Source: Actibacterium sp. 188UL27-1 (GTDB taxonomy: Bacteria; Pseudomonadota; Alphaproteobacteria; Rhodobacterales; Rhodobacteraceae). Taken from it: 64,000 bases of DNA. The position numbers were made by a program, and so were the translations under genes. The notes under the pieces were generated by a model. That model was not told the DNA's origin and did no database searches. It worked only from the letters and a program-made list of their open reading frames with translations. The stretch spans positions 62,001-126,000 of the forward strand of contig NZ_JAFEUL010000008.1 in NCBI RefSeq assembly GCF_016901225.1, written 5' to 3'. Positions 26,639 to 34,161 of the stretch are shown one piece after another; within the stretch, counting starts at the first letter, position 1, and every line of letters begins with the position of its first letter.

Positions 26639-27610
26639 ATGAAAGATATTCAGACAGACGGCATCCCGACCTTTGACGATGTGATTGCGGCCCATGAGCG
26701 GATCAAGCCGCATATCCACAGAACGCCGGTTCTGACCTCGACCTATTTCAACGACCTGACCGGCGCGGAGTTGTTCTTTAAATGCGAGAACTTTCAGAAG
26801 GCCGGGGCGTTCAAGGTGCGTGGCGCTTCGAACGCGGTCTTTGGGCTAAGCGATGAAAAGGCGAAACTGGGTGTCGCCACCCATTCCTCTGGCAATCACG
26901 CACTGAGCCTGAGCTATGCGGCCGGGCGGCGTGGGATCCCCTGCACGGTCGTGATGCCGCGGACCGCACCTGAGGCCAAGAAAGCCGCCGTACGCGGCTA
27001 TGGCGGCAAGATCGTGGAATGTGAGCCATCGACCAGCAGCCGTGAAGCGATCTTTGCCGAGGTCGTGGCCGAAACGGGTGCAGAGTTCGTACACCCCTAC
27101 AACGACCCACGGGTCATTGCCGGGCAGGCCACCTGTTCGCGCGAACTGATGGAGCAAGTGGATGATCTTGAGACTGTCATCGCTCCGATTGGAGGTGGTG
27201 GTATGGTATCTGGGACCTGCCTCACGCTTTCGACCGTGGCACCACATGTCGACATCATCGCAGCCGAGCCCGAACAAGCCGACGATGCGTATCGTTCATT
27301 CAAGGCCGGACATATCATCGCCGATGACGCCCCTGTCACCATTGCCGACGGATTGAAGGTGCCACTGAAGGAACTGACCTGGCATTTCGTATCGAACTAC
27401 GTATCTGACATCCTGACCGCCAGCGAAGACGAGATAGTGGATGCCATGAAGCTGACCTGGCAGCGGATGAAGATCGTGATGGAGCCAAGCTGCGCAGTGC
27501 CCCTGGCCACCATCTTGAAGAACAAATACAAATTTGCCGGCAAGCGGGTCGGCGTGATCGTCACCGGTGGCAATGTCGACATGGACACGCTGCCCTGGCT
27601 GACTGCCTGA
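26639..27610 (+). CDS. bhcB: Beta-hydroxyaspartate dehydratase
   Basis: PLP enzyme of fold type II that removes water from erythro-beta-hydroxyaspartate to form iminosuccinate. 323 residues, close to serine racemase/threonine dehydratase. The Schiff-base Lys is in AGAFKVRGA, SSGNHALSLSYAA is the substrate loop, and IGGGGMVSG is the phosphate-binding glycine loop. Its position between bhcA and bhcC gives the assignment; alone it could be read as a threonine dehydratase. Confidence 0.94.
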   Translation: MKDIQTDGIPTFDDVIAAHERIKPHIHRTPVLTSTYFNDLTGAELFFKCENFQKAGAFKVRGASNAVFGLSDEKAKLGVATHSSGNHALSLSYAAGRRGIPCTVVMPRTAPEAKKAAVRGYGGKIVECEPSTSSREAIFAEVVAETGAEFVHPYNDPRVIAGQATCSRELMEQVDDLETVIAPIGGGGMVSGTCLTLSTVAPHVDIIAAEPEQADDAYRSFKAGHIIADDAPVTIADGLKVPLKELTWHFVSNYVSDILTASEDEIVDAMKLTWQRMKIVMEPSCAVPLATILKNKYKFAGKRVGVIVTGGNVDMDTLPWLTA

Positions 27611-27625
27611 AGGAGGACCTGAGAT

Positions 27626-28786
27626 ATGAAAGATATGAACCTGTCCGAGCTTGAAGTGGGCTATGACGTTCCAGCCCTTCCCGGGATGGACGAAGCTGAT
27701 ATCCAGACCCCTTGCCTGATGCTGGATTTGGATGCGTTGGAGCGTAATATCAAGAAAATGGGTGATTTCGCCAAGGCGCATGGGATGCGTCACCGGGTTC
27801 ATGGTAAGATGCATAAATCGGTTGATGTCGCATTGCTGCAAGAGCGGCTGGGGGGATCGGTTGGTGTGTGCTGCCAGAAAGTATCAGAGGCGGAGGTCTT
27901 TGCCCGCGGCGGCATCAAGGATGTTCTGGTCAGTAATCAGGTACGTGATCCGCAAAAAATTGACCGTTTGGCCCGGATCCCCACGCTGGGTGCGCGCGCC
28001 ATTTGCTGTGTCGATGACATTGACAATGTGGCCGAATTGTCTGCTGCCGCCATCAAGCACGGCACCCAGATCGAATGCCTGGTGGAGATCGACGTGGGCG
28101 CTGGCCGCTGCGGTGTGCAATATGGCCAGCCCGTCGTTGACCTAGCCAAGGCCATCGAGGCAGCCGAGGGGCTGAAATATGCAGGTATTCAGGCCTATCA
28201 GGGTGCGATGCAGCACATGGACAATTACGAGGATCGCAAGGCCAAGACGACCATCGCCATCGACCAGGTGCGCGAGACATTAGACATGCTGAAAGCCGAA
28301 GAGATCGACAGCGATATCGTCGGCGGTGGTGGCACGGGGTCATATTATTTCGAAAGCAATTCCGGTGTTTTCAACGAGCTGCAATGCGGATCCTATGCAT
28401 TCATGGACGCCGATTACGGTCGGATCCTCGACAAGGACGGCAAGCGGATCGACCAGGGCGAGTGGGAAAACGCGCTGTTCCTGCTGACCAGCGTGATGTC
28501 GCATGCCAAGGCCGAAAAAGCGATTGTTGATGCGGGCCTGAAAGCGCAATCCGTCGATAGTGGTTTGCCCACGATCTATGGCCGCACAGATGTGGAATAC
28601 GTCAAATGTTCGGACGAGCATGGTGTTGTGGCCGACCCGGATACGGTTCTGAAAGTGGGTGACAAGTTGAAACTGGTCCCCGGTCATTGTGATCCGACCT
28701 GCAACGTCCATGACTGGTATGTCGGTGTGCGCAATGGCAAGGTTGAAACCCTCTGGCCTGTTTCGGCCCGTGGAAAGGCCTACTGA
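27626..28786 (+). CDS. bhcC: Beta-hydroxyaspartate aldolase
   Basis: PLP aldolase that joins glycine and glyoxylate to erythro-beta-hydroxyaspartate. 386 residues of the D-threonine aldolase/DSD1 group (alanine-racemase-like barrel plus C-terminal domain). The PLP Lys is in HGKMHKSVDVA, and GGGGTGSYYFES and GSYAFMDADYGRI mark the barrel; the C-terminal metal site segment is PGHCDPTCNVHDW. A GGAGG ribosome site precedes the ATG. Its stop overlaps the bhcD start by one base. Confidence 0.95.
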   Translation: MKDMNLSELEVGYDVPALPGMDEADIQTPCLMLDLDALERNIKKMGDFAKAHGMRHRVHGKMHKSVDVALLQERLGGSVGVCCQKVSEAEVFARGGIKDVLVSNQVRDPQKIDRLARIPTLGARAICCVDDIDNVAELSAAAIKHGTQIECLVEIDVGAGRCGVQYGQPVVDLAKAIEAAEGLKYAGIQAYQGAMQHMDNYEDRKAKTTIAIDQVRETLDMLKAEEIDSDIVGGGGTGSYYFESNSGVFNELQCGSYAFMDADYGRILDKDGKRIDQGEWENALFLLTSVMSHAKAEKAIVDAGLKAQSVDSGLPTIYGRTDVEYVKCSDEHGVVADPDTVLKVGDKLKLVPGHCDPTCNVHDWYVGVRNGKVETLWPVSARGKAY

Positions 28787-29784
28787 TGTCGCTGGATACA
28801 ACCGTTGCGACCAATGAATTGGTGATCGTCCCCGAAAGCGCGATTGCCGACCTGATCGATGCCGAAGCGTCGTTCGAGGCCGTCGAACAGGTCTTTGCCG
28901 CCATGTCGCGCAGGGATGCCTACAACTTCCCGGTCATTCGGGAAGCCATCGGCCATGCCGACGCGCTTTATGGGTTCAAGTCGGGCTTTGACCGGGCGGG
29001 GTTGGCGCTGGGCCTGAAATCGGGGGGCTACTGGCCTGGCAACGACGCGAAAGGGCTGACCAATCACCAATCCACGGTGTTCCTGTTCGACGCCGATACC
29101 GGGCGGCCCAAGGCAATTGTCGGTGGCAACCTGTTGACAGCACTCCGCACGGCGGCAGCATCCTCCGTGTCGATCAAGCACCTGGCGCGGGATGATGCAA
29201 AGGTGCTGGGCATGGTCGGGGCGGGCCATCAATCGGCATTCCAGATGCGCGCGGCAGTCCGGCAACGCAACTTTGAAAAGGTTGTGGGCTGGAACTTCCA
29301 CCCCGAAATGCTGAGCCGTCTGGCGGATACTGCCGCCGAGTTGGGCTTGCCGTTTGAAGCCGTGGATCTGCCGGAACTGGGCACCCAAGCGGATGTGATC
29401 ATCACGATCACGTCCAGCTTTGACGCGATCCTGCAGGCCGACCATATTACACCGGGTACGCATATCGCTTGCATGGGCACCGACACCAAAGGCAAACAAG
29501 AGGTCGCCGCCGATCTGTTGGCCACGGCCACAGTTTTCACCGATGAAATCGCGCAATCGATTACCATCGGGGAGGCGCAGCATGCCATCGCCCAGGGCCG
29601 GATCGCCGAGGATGCGATCATCGAAATCGGCGCTGTTATCAACGGCACCCATTCCGGGCGAATGTCATCCGACGAGATCACGCTCTTTGACGGCACCGGG
29701 GTTGGCCTGCAGGATCTTGCCGTAGCGGAAAAAGCTGTCACATTAGCGTTGGAACGCGGGATCGCCCAGAAAGTCCCATTCTGA
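28786..29784 (+). CDS. bhcD: Iminosuccinate reductase
   Basis: Reduces iminosuccinate to aspartate, closing the beta-hydroxyaspartate cycle. 332 residues of the ornithine cyclodeaminase/mu-crystallin family. The N-terminal part holds SGFDRAGLALGLKSGGYWPGN, and the Rossmann motif is GMVGAGHQSAFQMRA. TALRTAAASSVSIKHLA and CMGTDTKGKQEV are family segments. The full set bhcABCD is present and collinear, so the pathway should be complete. Confidence 0.94.
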   Translation: MSLDTTVATNELVIVPESAIADLIDAEASFEAVEQVFAAMSRRDAYNFPVIREAIGHADALYGFKSGFDRAGLALGLKSGGYWPGNDAKGLTNHQSTVFLFDADTGRPKAIVGGNLLTALRTAAASSVSIKHLARDDAKVLGMVGAGHQSAFQMRAAVRQRNFEKVVGWNFHPEMLSRLADTAAELGLPFEAVDLPELGTQADVIITITSSFDAILQADHITPGTHIACMGTDTKGKQEVAADLLATATVFTDEIAQSITIGEAQHAIAQGRIAEDAIIEIGAVINGTHSGRMSSDEITLFDGTGVGLQDLAVAEKAVTLALERGIAQKVPF

Positions 29785-29828
29785 CTTTCTTATTGTCGGA
29801 AATACTCCCGCCGGAGGCACATAATCAC

Positions 29829-29854
29829 TGGCGTTGACCGAAAGGCCAGCGCCA
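29829..29854 (+). terminator. GNRA-loop hairpin between bhcD and gap
   Basis: TGGCGTTGACC and GGCCAGCGCCA pair around GAAA (one mismatch, one wobble). No T-run follows; the ribosome site of the next gene lies 16 bp on. It may be an attenuator or processing hairpin at the end of the bhc transcript. Confidence 0.4.
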
Positions 29855-29876
29855 CCGCCAGAGAGGAAAGGCAAGG

Positions 29877-30881
29877 ATGGCCATCAAGATCGCCATCAAC
29901 GGGTTCGGACGGATCGGACGTAGCCTGCTCAGGATGCTGCGGACGACACGCGCGCGCGACGATATAGAGATCGTGCTGATCAACGATATCGCCCCTTTGG
30001 AAACCTGCGCCTACCTTTTCCAGTATGACAGCATCTTTGGCCCCTATCCCGGAACGGTGAACATGGCCGGGTCGGCGCTGATGGTGGATGGCAAACGCAC
30101 GACCTTTACCCATGTCTCCGATATCAGCACCTTGGATCTCAGCGATGTCGATCTGGTGTTGGAATGCACGGGCCGCGCCGATAGTCGTGACGTGGCAGAG
30201 CGTGGCTTGCGGGCCGGGGCAGGGGCGATTTTGATCTCCGGTCCCTCAGCCGCCGCTGCCATCACGGCGGTCATTGGTGCGAATGAAGAACGTTCAGCAG
30301 GGGCTAAAATCGTCTCGAACGCCTCCTGCACGACGAATGCCTTGGCGCCGCTGTTGAAACTGCTCGACAATGCATTCGGGCTGGAAACAGGGCATATGAC
30401 GACGATCCACTGCTACACGGGCAGCCAACCCACGGTCGATGGGCCGCGCACCACGTTGGAGCGCAGCCGGGCGGCGGCGATGAGTATGGTGCCGACCTCA
30501 ACCTCAGCCGGGCGGTTGGTGGATTTGGTGCTGCCGGAGCTTGCGGGCCGGATCACAGCGCGCGCGGTGCGGGTGCCTACGGCCAGTGTCTCTGCCGTGG
30601 ATCTGATGGTGACGCTGCGTGCAGCACCGTCTTTGGAGGAGGTGACGGCCTGGCTCCGATCTGCCGCTGGGGGTCCGCTGATCGGCTGGGTGGATCAGCC
30701 CCTAGTTTCGACCGACCTGCGAATGCGTCCTGAATCGGTGATCATTGCGGGGCCCGAGACATCGGTGGCCAAAGGCGGGCTGACCCGCATTTTCGGCTGG
30801 TACGACAACGAATGGGGGTTCTCTCACCGCATGCTGGATATGGCCCGGGTGATGGTCCCGCAATCCGCCACGATGGTCTAA
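29877..30881 (+). CDS. Divergent type I glyceraldehyde-3-phosphate dehydrogenase
   Basis: 334 residues with the full GAPDH layout: INGFGRIGRSLLRML (NAD site), the catalytic Cys in SNASCTTNALAP, the general-base His in TTIHCYTGSQPTVDGP, and WYDNEWGFSHRM at the end. It differs from housekeeping GapA at several conserved places: CTTNA instead of CTTNC, HCYTGSQ instead of HAVTATQ, FGPYPG after YDS, and VPTASVS instead of VPTPNVS. It lies between bhcD and allA, away from glycolytic genes, so a side role or an altered substrate is possible. It overlaps allA tail to tail by 4 bp. Confidence 0.85.
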   Translation: MAIKIAINGFGRIGRSLLRMLRTTRARDDIEIVLINDIAPLETCAYLFQYDSIFGPYPGTVNMAGSALMVDGKRTTFTHVSDISTLDLSDVDLVLECTGRADSRDVAERGLRAGAGAILISGPSAAAAITAVIGANEERSAGAKIVSNASCTTNALAPLLKLLDNAFGLETGHMTTIHCYTGSQPTVDGPRTTLERSRAAAMSMVPTSTSAGRLVDLVLPELAGRITARAVRVPTASVSAVDLMVTLRAAPSLEEVTAWLRSAAGGPLIGWVDQPLVSTDLRMRPESVIIAGPETSVAKGGLTRIFGWYDNEWGFSHRMLDMARVMVPQSATMV

Positions 30882-31360
30882 TCCGCCACGACGGTGTAAG
30901 GCGTCTCAAACCACGCTTCCTCCAGATTGCCGCCGAGGCCAATTCGGTCGATCACAGCAAAAAGACCTGGCGCGTGCAGCGGGGTGAGCACCCCATGCCA
31001 CGTGCCGCGGTGGTAGTTCACGGCTTGGCCCGGCGTGGTAAGGAACGCCAGTGGGGTACCTGGCCTGTCAGAGGCGTCGGGCGCCACCACCACCAGAAAC
31101 GGATCCATCGACATCGGCACAAAGCACTGAGCGCCGTCCGGGTGCCGTTCGACCATGTCGAGGCGGTAGGGCAGGGCGCGCGGCTGGGCTTGAAACAGGC
31201 TGACCCCGGCACGTCCATCCGAGACATCCAAATGCGCGCGGTCATGGAAGCGGCCGCAAAAGCCCTGGTTGATGATCTTGTCAGGGTCGCCCCTGGCCTC
31301 CAAAACATCGCCGAACGGGGCAAAGGCGGCGGCTGTCAGGGGGTGGGCGATGATCTTCAT
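30878..31360 (-). CDS. allA: Ureidoglycolate lyase
   Basis: Last step of allantoin breakdown: ureidoglycolate gives glyoxylate and urea. 160 residues from MKIIAHPLTAAAFAPFGDV. Family marks are the segment SLFQAQPRALPYRLDMVERHP, then CFVPM near the barrel end and NYHRGTWHGVLTPL, which holds active-site residues. The start at 31360 overlaps the stop of puuE-uraD by 4 bp. Its product glyoxylate is the substrate of the bhc enzymes encoded about 1 kb away. Confidence 0.93.
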   Translation of the reverse strand: MKIIAHPLTAAAFAPFGDVLEARGDPDKIINQGFCGRFHDRAHLDVSDGRAGVSLFQAQPRALPYRLDMVERHPDGAQCFVPMSMDPFLVVVAPDASDRPGTPLAFLTTPGQAVNYHRGTWHGVLTPLHAPGLFAVIDRIGLGGNLEEAWFETPYTVVAD

Positions 31361-32775
31361 ATATCCATCGCATGCAGGCGCAGTTCGGCGATGCGTTCGA
31401 CCTGGCGGCACGCCTCGGAAAACTCCTGGTCCTTGTCGTTTTGCAGCCGCGCCTGAAACGCCCGCAGGATCCCTGCTTTGTCGTGGTCGCGCACGGCGAT
31501 GATGAACGGAAAGGTGAATTTGGCCGTGTAGTCGGCGTTCAGCTTTTCAAAGGCGCGGCGTTCCTCTGCTGTTAGCGCATCGAGGCCAGCGCTGGCTTGT
31601 TCGGCGGTACTGTCGGTCGTCAACGCGCGGGCGGCGGCAAGTTTGCCAGCAAGGTCCGGATGGGCGCGCAGGACGGTATAGCGCTCTTCCTCAGTGGCGC
31701 GGCGAAAGACCTGGGACAGCAGCGCATGGACCCCGGCGGCACTGTCATGGGCCGGGCCCATTTCCATCCCGTGGGCACGCTCCACGATCCAAGGAGAGTG
31801 TTCATAGACCCCGCCGAACTTGTCCATAAAGGCCCCGAAATCCATGCGTGACGGGCGCACGCGCTGGGCTTGGGTCGGATGGGTATGGGTCCAATGGCGC
31901 GCAATGTCGATGCGGCGGGCATACCAGACATGGTCATGGGTTCTGACATAATCCAGGAAGCGTTTCAGCCCCATGATCCGCCCGGGTCGCCCGGCGAGAC
32001 GGCAATGCAGACCGATCGACATCATCTTGGGGCGTCCGGCGGCGCCTTCTGCATAAAGGCAATCAAAGCTGTCTTTCAGGTAGGTCTCAAACTGGTCGCC
32101 GGTATTGAAACCCTGGTTGGTGGCGAAGCGCATGTCGTTGGCATCAAGCGTATAGGGCACGATCAGTTGATTGCGGTTATCCACGGTTTCCCAATAGGGC
32201 AGATCATCGGCGTAGCTGTCGGCGCAATAGGCGAACCCGCCTTCCTCGGACATCAGCTTGAGCGTATTCTCGGAACTGCGGCCCGTATACCAGCCGAGGG
32301 GGCGTTCGCCCGTGACCTCTGTATGGATCTTGATCGCCTCCATCATGTGATCGCGCTCATCCTCTGGGTAGAAGTCGCGGTAGTCGATCCATTTCAGGCC
32401 GTGGGAGGCGATTTCCCAGCGGGCCTCCCGCATGGCGGTGACCTGTTCGGGGCTGCGGGCCAGGGCCGTGGCGACGCCGAAGACGGTGACCGGGATCTGC
32501 ATATAGGTGAGCAAACGGTAAAGACGCCAGAACCCCGCCCGCGCGCCGTATTCGTAGATGCTTTCCATGTTCATGTGGCGTTGGTTGGGCCATGGATCGG
32601 CCCCGATGATTTCGGACAGGAATGCCTCGGATTGATCATCGCCATGGAGAACGCAGTTTTCGCCGCCTTCCTCGTAATTGACCACCACTTGCAGCGCGAT
32701 GCGGGCCCCGCCGGGCCAGTTGGCCTTGGGCGGAATGCGCCCATATCCATGCATGTCGCGGGGGTAGCGGTTCAT
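31357..32775 (-). CDS. puuE: Fused allantoinase (PuuE) and OHCU decarboxylase (UraD)
   Basis: 472 residues with two enzymes. Residues 1 to about 305 form a NodB-like, cofactor-independent allantoinase (PRDMHGYGRIPPKANWPGGA, HGLKWIDYRDFYPEDE, RPLGWYTGRSSENT, GLHCRLAGRPGR). Residues from about 310 form 2-oxo-4-hydroxy-4-carboxy-5-ureidoimidazoline decarboxylase (FGGVYEHSPWI, LRAHPDLAGKL with the active His, FTFPFIIAVR). They carry out consecutive steps from OHCU to allantoin to allantoate. The fusion is known in related bacteria. Coupled to allA by overlap. Confidence 0.93.
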   Translation of the reverse strand: MNRYPRDMHGYGRIPPKANWPGGARIALQVVVNYEEGGENCVLHGDDQSEAFLSEIIGADPWPNQRHMNMESIYEYGARAGFWRLYRLLTYMQIPVTVFGVATALARSPEQVTAMREARWEIASHGLKWIDYRDFYPEDERDHMMEAIKIHTEVTGERPLGWYTGRSSENTLKLMSEEGGFAYCADSYADDLPYWETVDNRNQLIVPYTLDANDMRFATNQGFNTGDQFETYLKDSFDCLYAEGAAGRPKMMSIGLHCRLAGRPGRIMGLKRFLDYVRTHDHVWYARRIDIARHWTHTHPTQAQRVRPSRMDFGAFMDKFGGVYEHSPWIVERAHGMEMGPAHDSAAGVHALLSQVFRRATEEERYTVLRAHPDLAGKLAAARALTTDSTAEQASAGLDALTAEERRAFEKLNADYTAKFTFPFIIAVRDHDKAGILRAFQARLQNDKDQEFSEACRQVERIAELRLHAMDI

Positions 32776-32921
32776 GGCAAGCGTTCCTTGATTTCCCTTT
32801 GAACAATGGCGCCATTTGAAGAGGCTTTGGTGGCTGGGACAACCACTATTTCTGTTGGGCCTTTGGGAGGGGGCAGGTATGACATTGGCAGGTGGTACAT
32901 GGGCAAAACAGGACCGAATTT

Positions 32922-33635
32922 ATGCGTGTTATATCCTCGATTTTCGTGGCTGTTGCGTTGAGTGCTGCACCCATCACAGGCGCGTTGGCTGGGACGATCC
33001 AGATTGATTTATCAAATATCGTGTTGGCGGAGTTTGGCTCGGATCCCGAGAAGGTGCGTTACACACCGGATTATGTCTTTGAATTCGACCTCAATCCTGA
33101 GTTTTTTTCGCGGATAGGGCCAGGCCGGGGGCAAATTTTTCCACCCTATGACCCTCGATTTGTATTGCCTGATGAGGGGTTGGAGGTGACGGGTCGGTTT
33201 GGAACATATGACGTGATCGAGGCCGACGTGGCGAGGGAGTTCCCCTTTTTCAAGTTGATTAAACGCGATTTCGAGGGTGAGACCCAGTCGGAATCAAGCC
33301 TCAACATACTGCAGTTTGGTTTGGAGGCATGGTACGATGCCCCGACGGGGACCGAGTTTCGGTTAGGTCCCGATGACATTGCAGTCTATGAAGCAAATGA
33401 AGTCTGGCAGAGGGGCGATCGCGACAACGGGACATTTGTTTTTTATGAATTTGGTCGGGAGGCCTGGTCGATTGAGGGGTTTGTGGTCGTCCGCGTTCTG
33501 GATGGTCCGACACCCCGGCCCCAGATCATAGACAATAGAACCCCGGCTCCGATTCCTCTGCCAGCATCCTTTGTGTTGCTGTTTGCCGGTCTAACAGGCC
33601 TTGGAGCGGTATTGCGTCGTCGACAGAAGTTGTAG
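32922..33635 (+). CDS. VPLPA-CTERM-like sorted surface protein
   Basis: 237 residues with a Sec signal (MRVISSIFVAVALSAAPITGALAG) and a C-terminal sorting signal of the PEP-CTERM/VPLPA class: PIPLPASFVLLFAGLTG followed by LRRRQKL, that is a motif, a membrane helix and a basic tail. Such proteins are processed by an exosortase or related enzyme, not present in this window. The middle part is beta-rich and not recognised. The ATG at 32922 follows an AGGA site; an ATG upstream at 32892 would put residues before the signal. Its link to the purine genes around it is unclear. Confidence 0.75.
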   Translation: MRVISSIFVAVALSAAPITGALAGTIQIDLSNIVLAEFGSDPEKVRYTPDYVFEFDLNPEFFSRIGPGRGQIFPPYDPRFVLPDEGLEVTGRFGTYDVIEADVAREFPFFKLIKRDFEGETQSESSLNILQFGLEAWYDAPTGTEFRLGPDDIAVYEANEVWQRGDRDNGTFVFYEFGREAWSIEGFVVVRVLDGPTPRPQIIDNRTPAPIPLPASFVLLFAGLTGLGAVLRRRQKL

Positions 33636-33709
33636 GACCTAAGAAGCCTGTCCGGTTGCTTCCCTACGAAAATGTCTGTTTCTTCACGTCGGTAGAGAAG
33701 GGGAAGGCC

Positions 33710-34060
33710 ATGGCGGGATACTTGACGACGCATGTTCTGGATACGGCGCGGGGGTGCCCGGCGGTGGGCCTGGAGATTTGGCTTTACCGGATGTCGGGCA
33801 ATTCGCACCGCAAGATCGCCGACGCTGTGACCAATGCCGATGGGCGCACGGACCAGCCTATCTTGCCCGAGGCCAAGTTCAAGCCAGGAGGCTATGAGTT
33901 GGTATTTCGGGCCGGGGCCTATTTGAACGGGGTTTTGCCAGAGGGGGCGGCGCGGTTTCTGGGGGATGTGCCGATCCGGTTTGAGATGGACCAAGAGGAC
34001 CACTACCATGTGCCGCTTTTGCTATCGCCCTATGGATATTCGACCTACCGGGGGAGCTGA
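33710..34060 (+). CDS. uraH: 5-hydroxyisourate hydrolase
   Basis: Transthyretin-related enzyme that hydrolyses 5-hydroxyisourate to OHCU, the substrate of UraD. 116 residues from MAGYLTTHVLDTARG. The catalytic signature is complete: LTTHVLD with the His at the start, the Arg in the TNADGRTD segment, HYHVPLLLSPYGYSTYRGS at the end with the YRGS tail. It is on the opposite strand from puuE-uraD but belongs to the same pathway. An ORF start at 33656 is too far upstream for the family. Confidence 0.94.
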   Translation: MAGYLTTHVLDTARGCPAVGLEIWLYRMSGNSHRKIADAVTNADGRTDQPILPEAKFKPGGYELVFRAGAYLNGVLPEGAARFLGDVPIRFEMDQEDHYHVPLLLSPYGYSTYRGS

Positions 34061-34069
34061 CGCATTTCA

Positions 34070-34108
34070 GGGCGGACCGGACCTCGTGCGGGGCACATCG
34101 GCCCGCCC
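34070..34108 (+). terminator. Imperfect GC-rich hairpin after uraH
   Basis: GGGCGGACCG at 34070 pairs with CGGCCCGCCC at 34099 with one mismatch and a 19-nt loop. It begins 10 bp after the uraH stop. There is no T-tract, so it is a weak terminator candidate. Confidence 0.35.
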
Positions 34109-34161
34109 ACCCTTGATATCCCCCGCCACCTCCCTTCATGGTGCGAAAAACTGGAGTGCCT

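Noticed and set aside
26639-27610. Threonine dehydratase or serine racemase as the function
   Set aside because: The fold family fits, but its place between bhcA and bhcC makes beta-hydroxyaspartate dehydratase far more likely.
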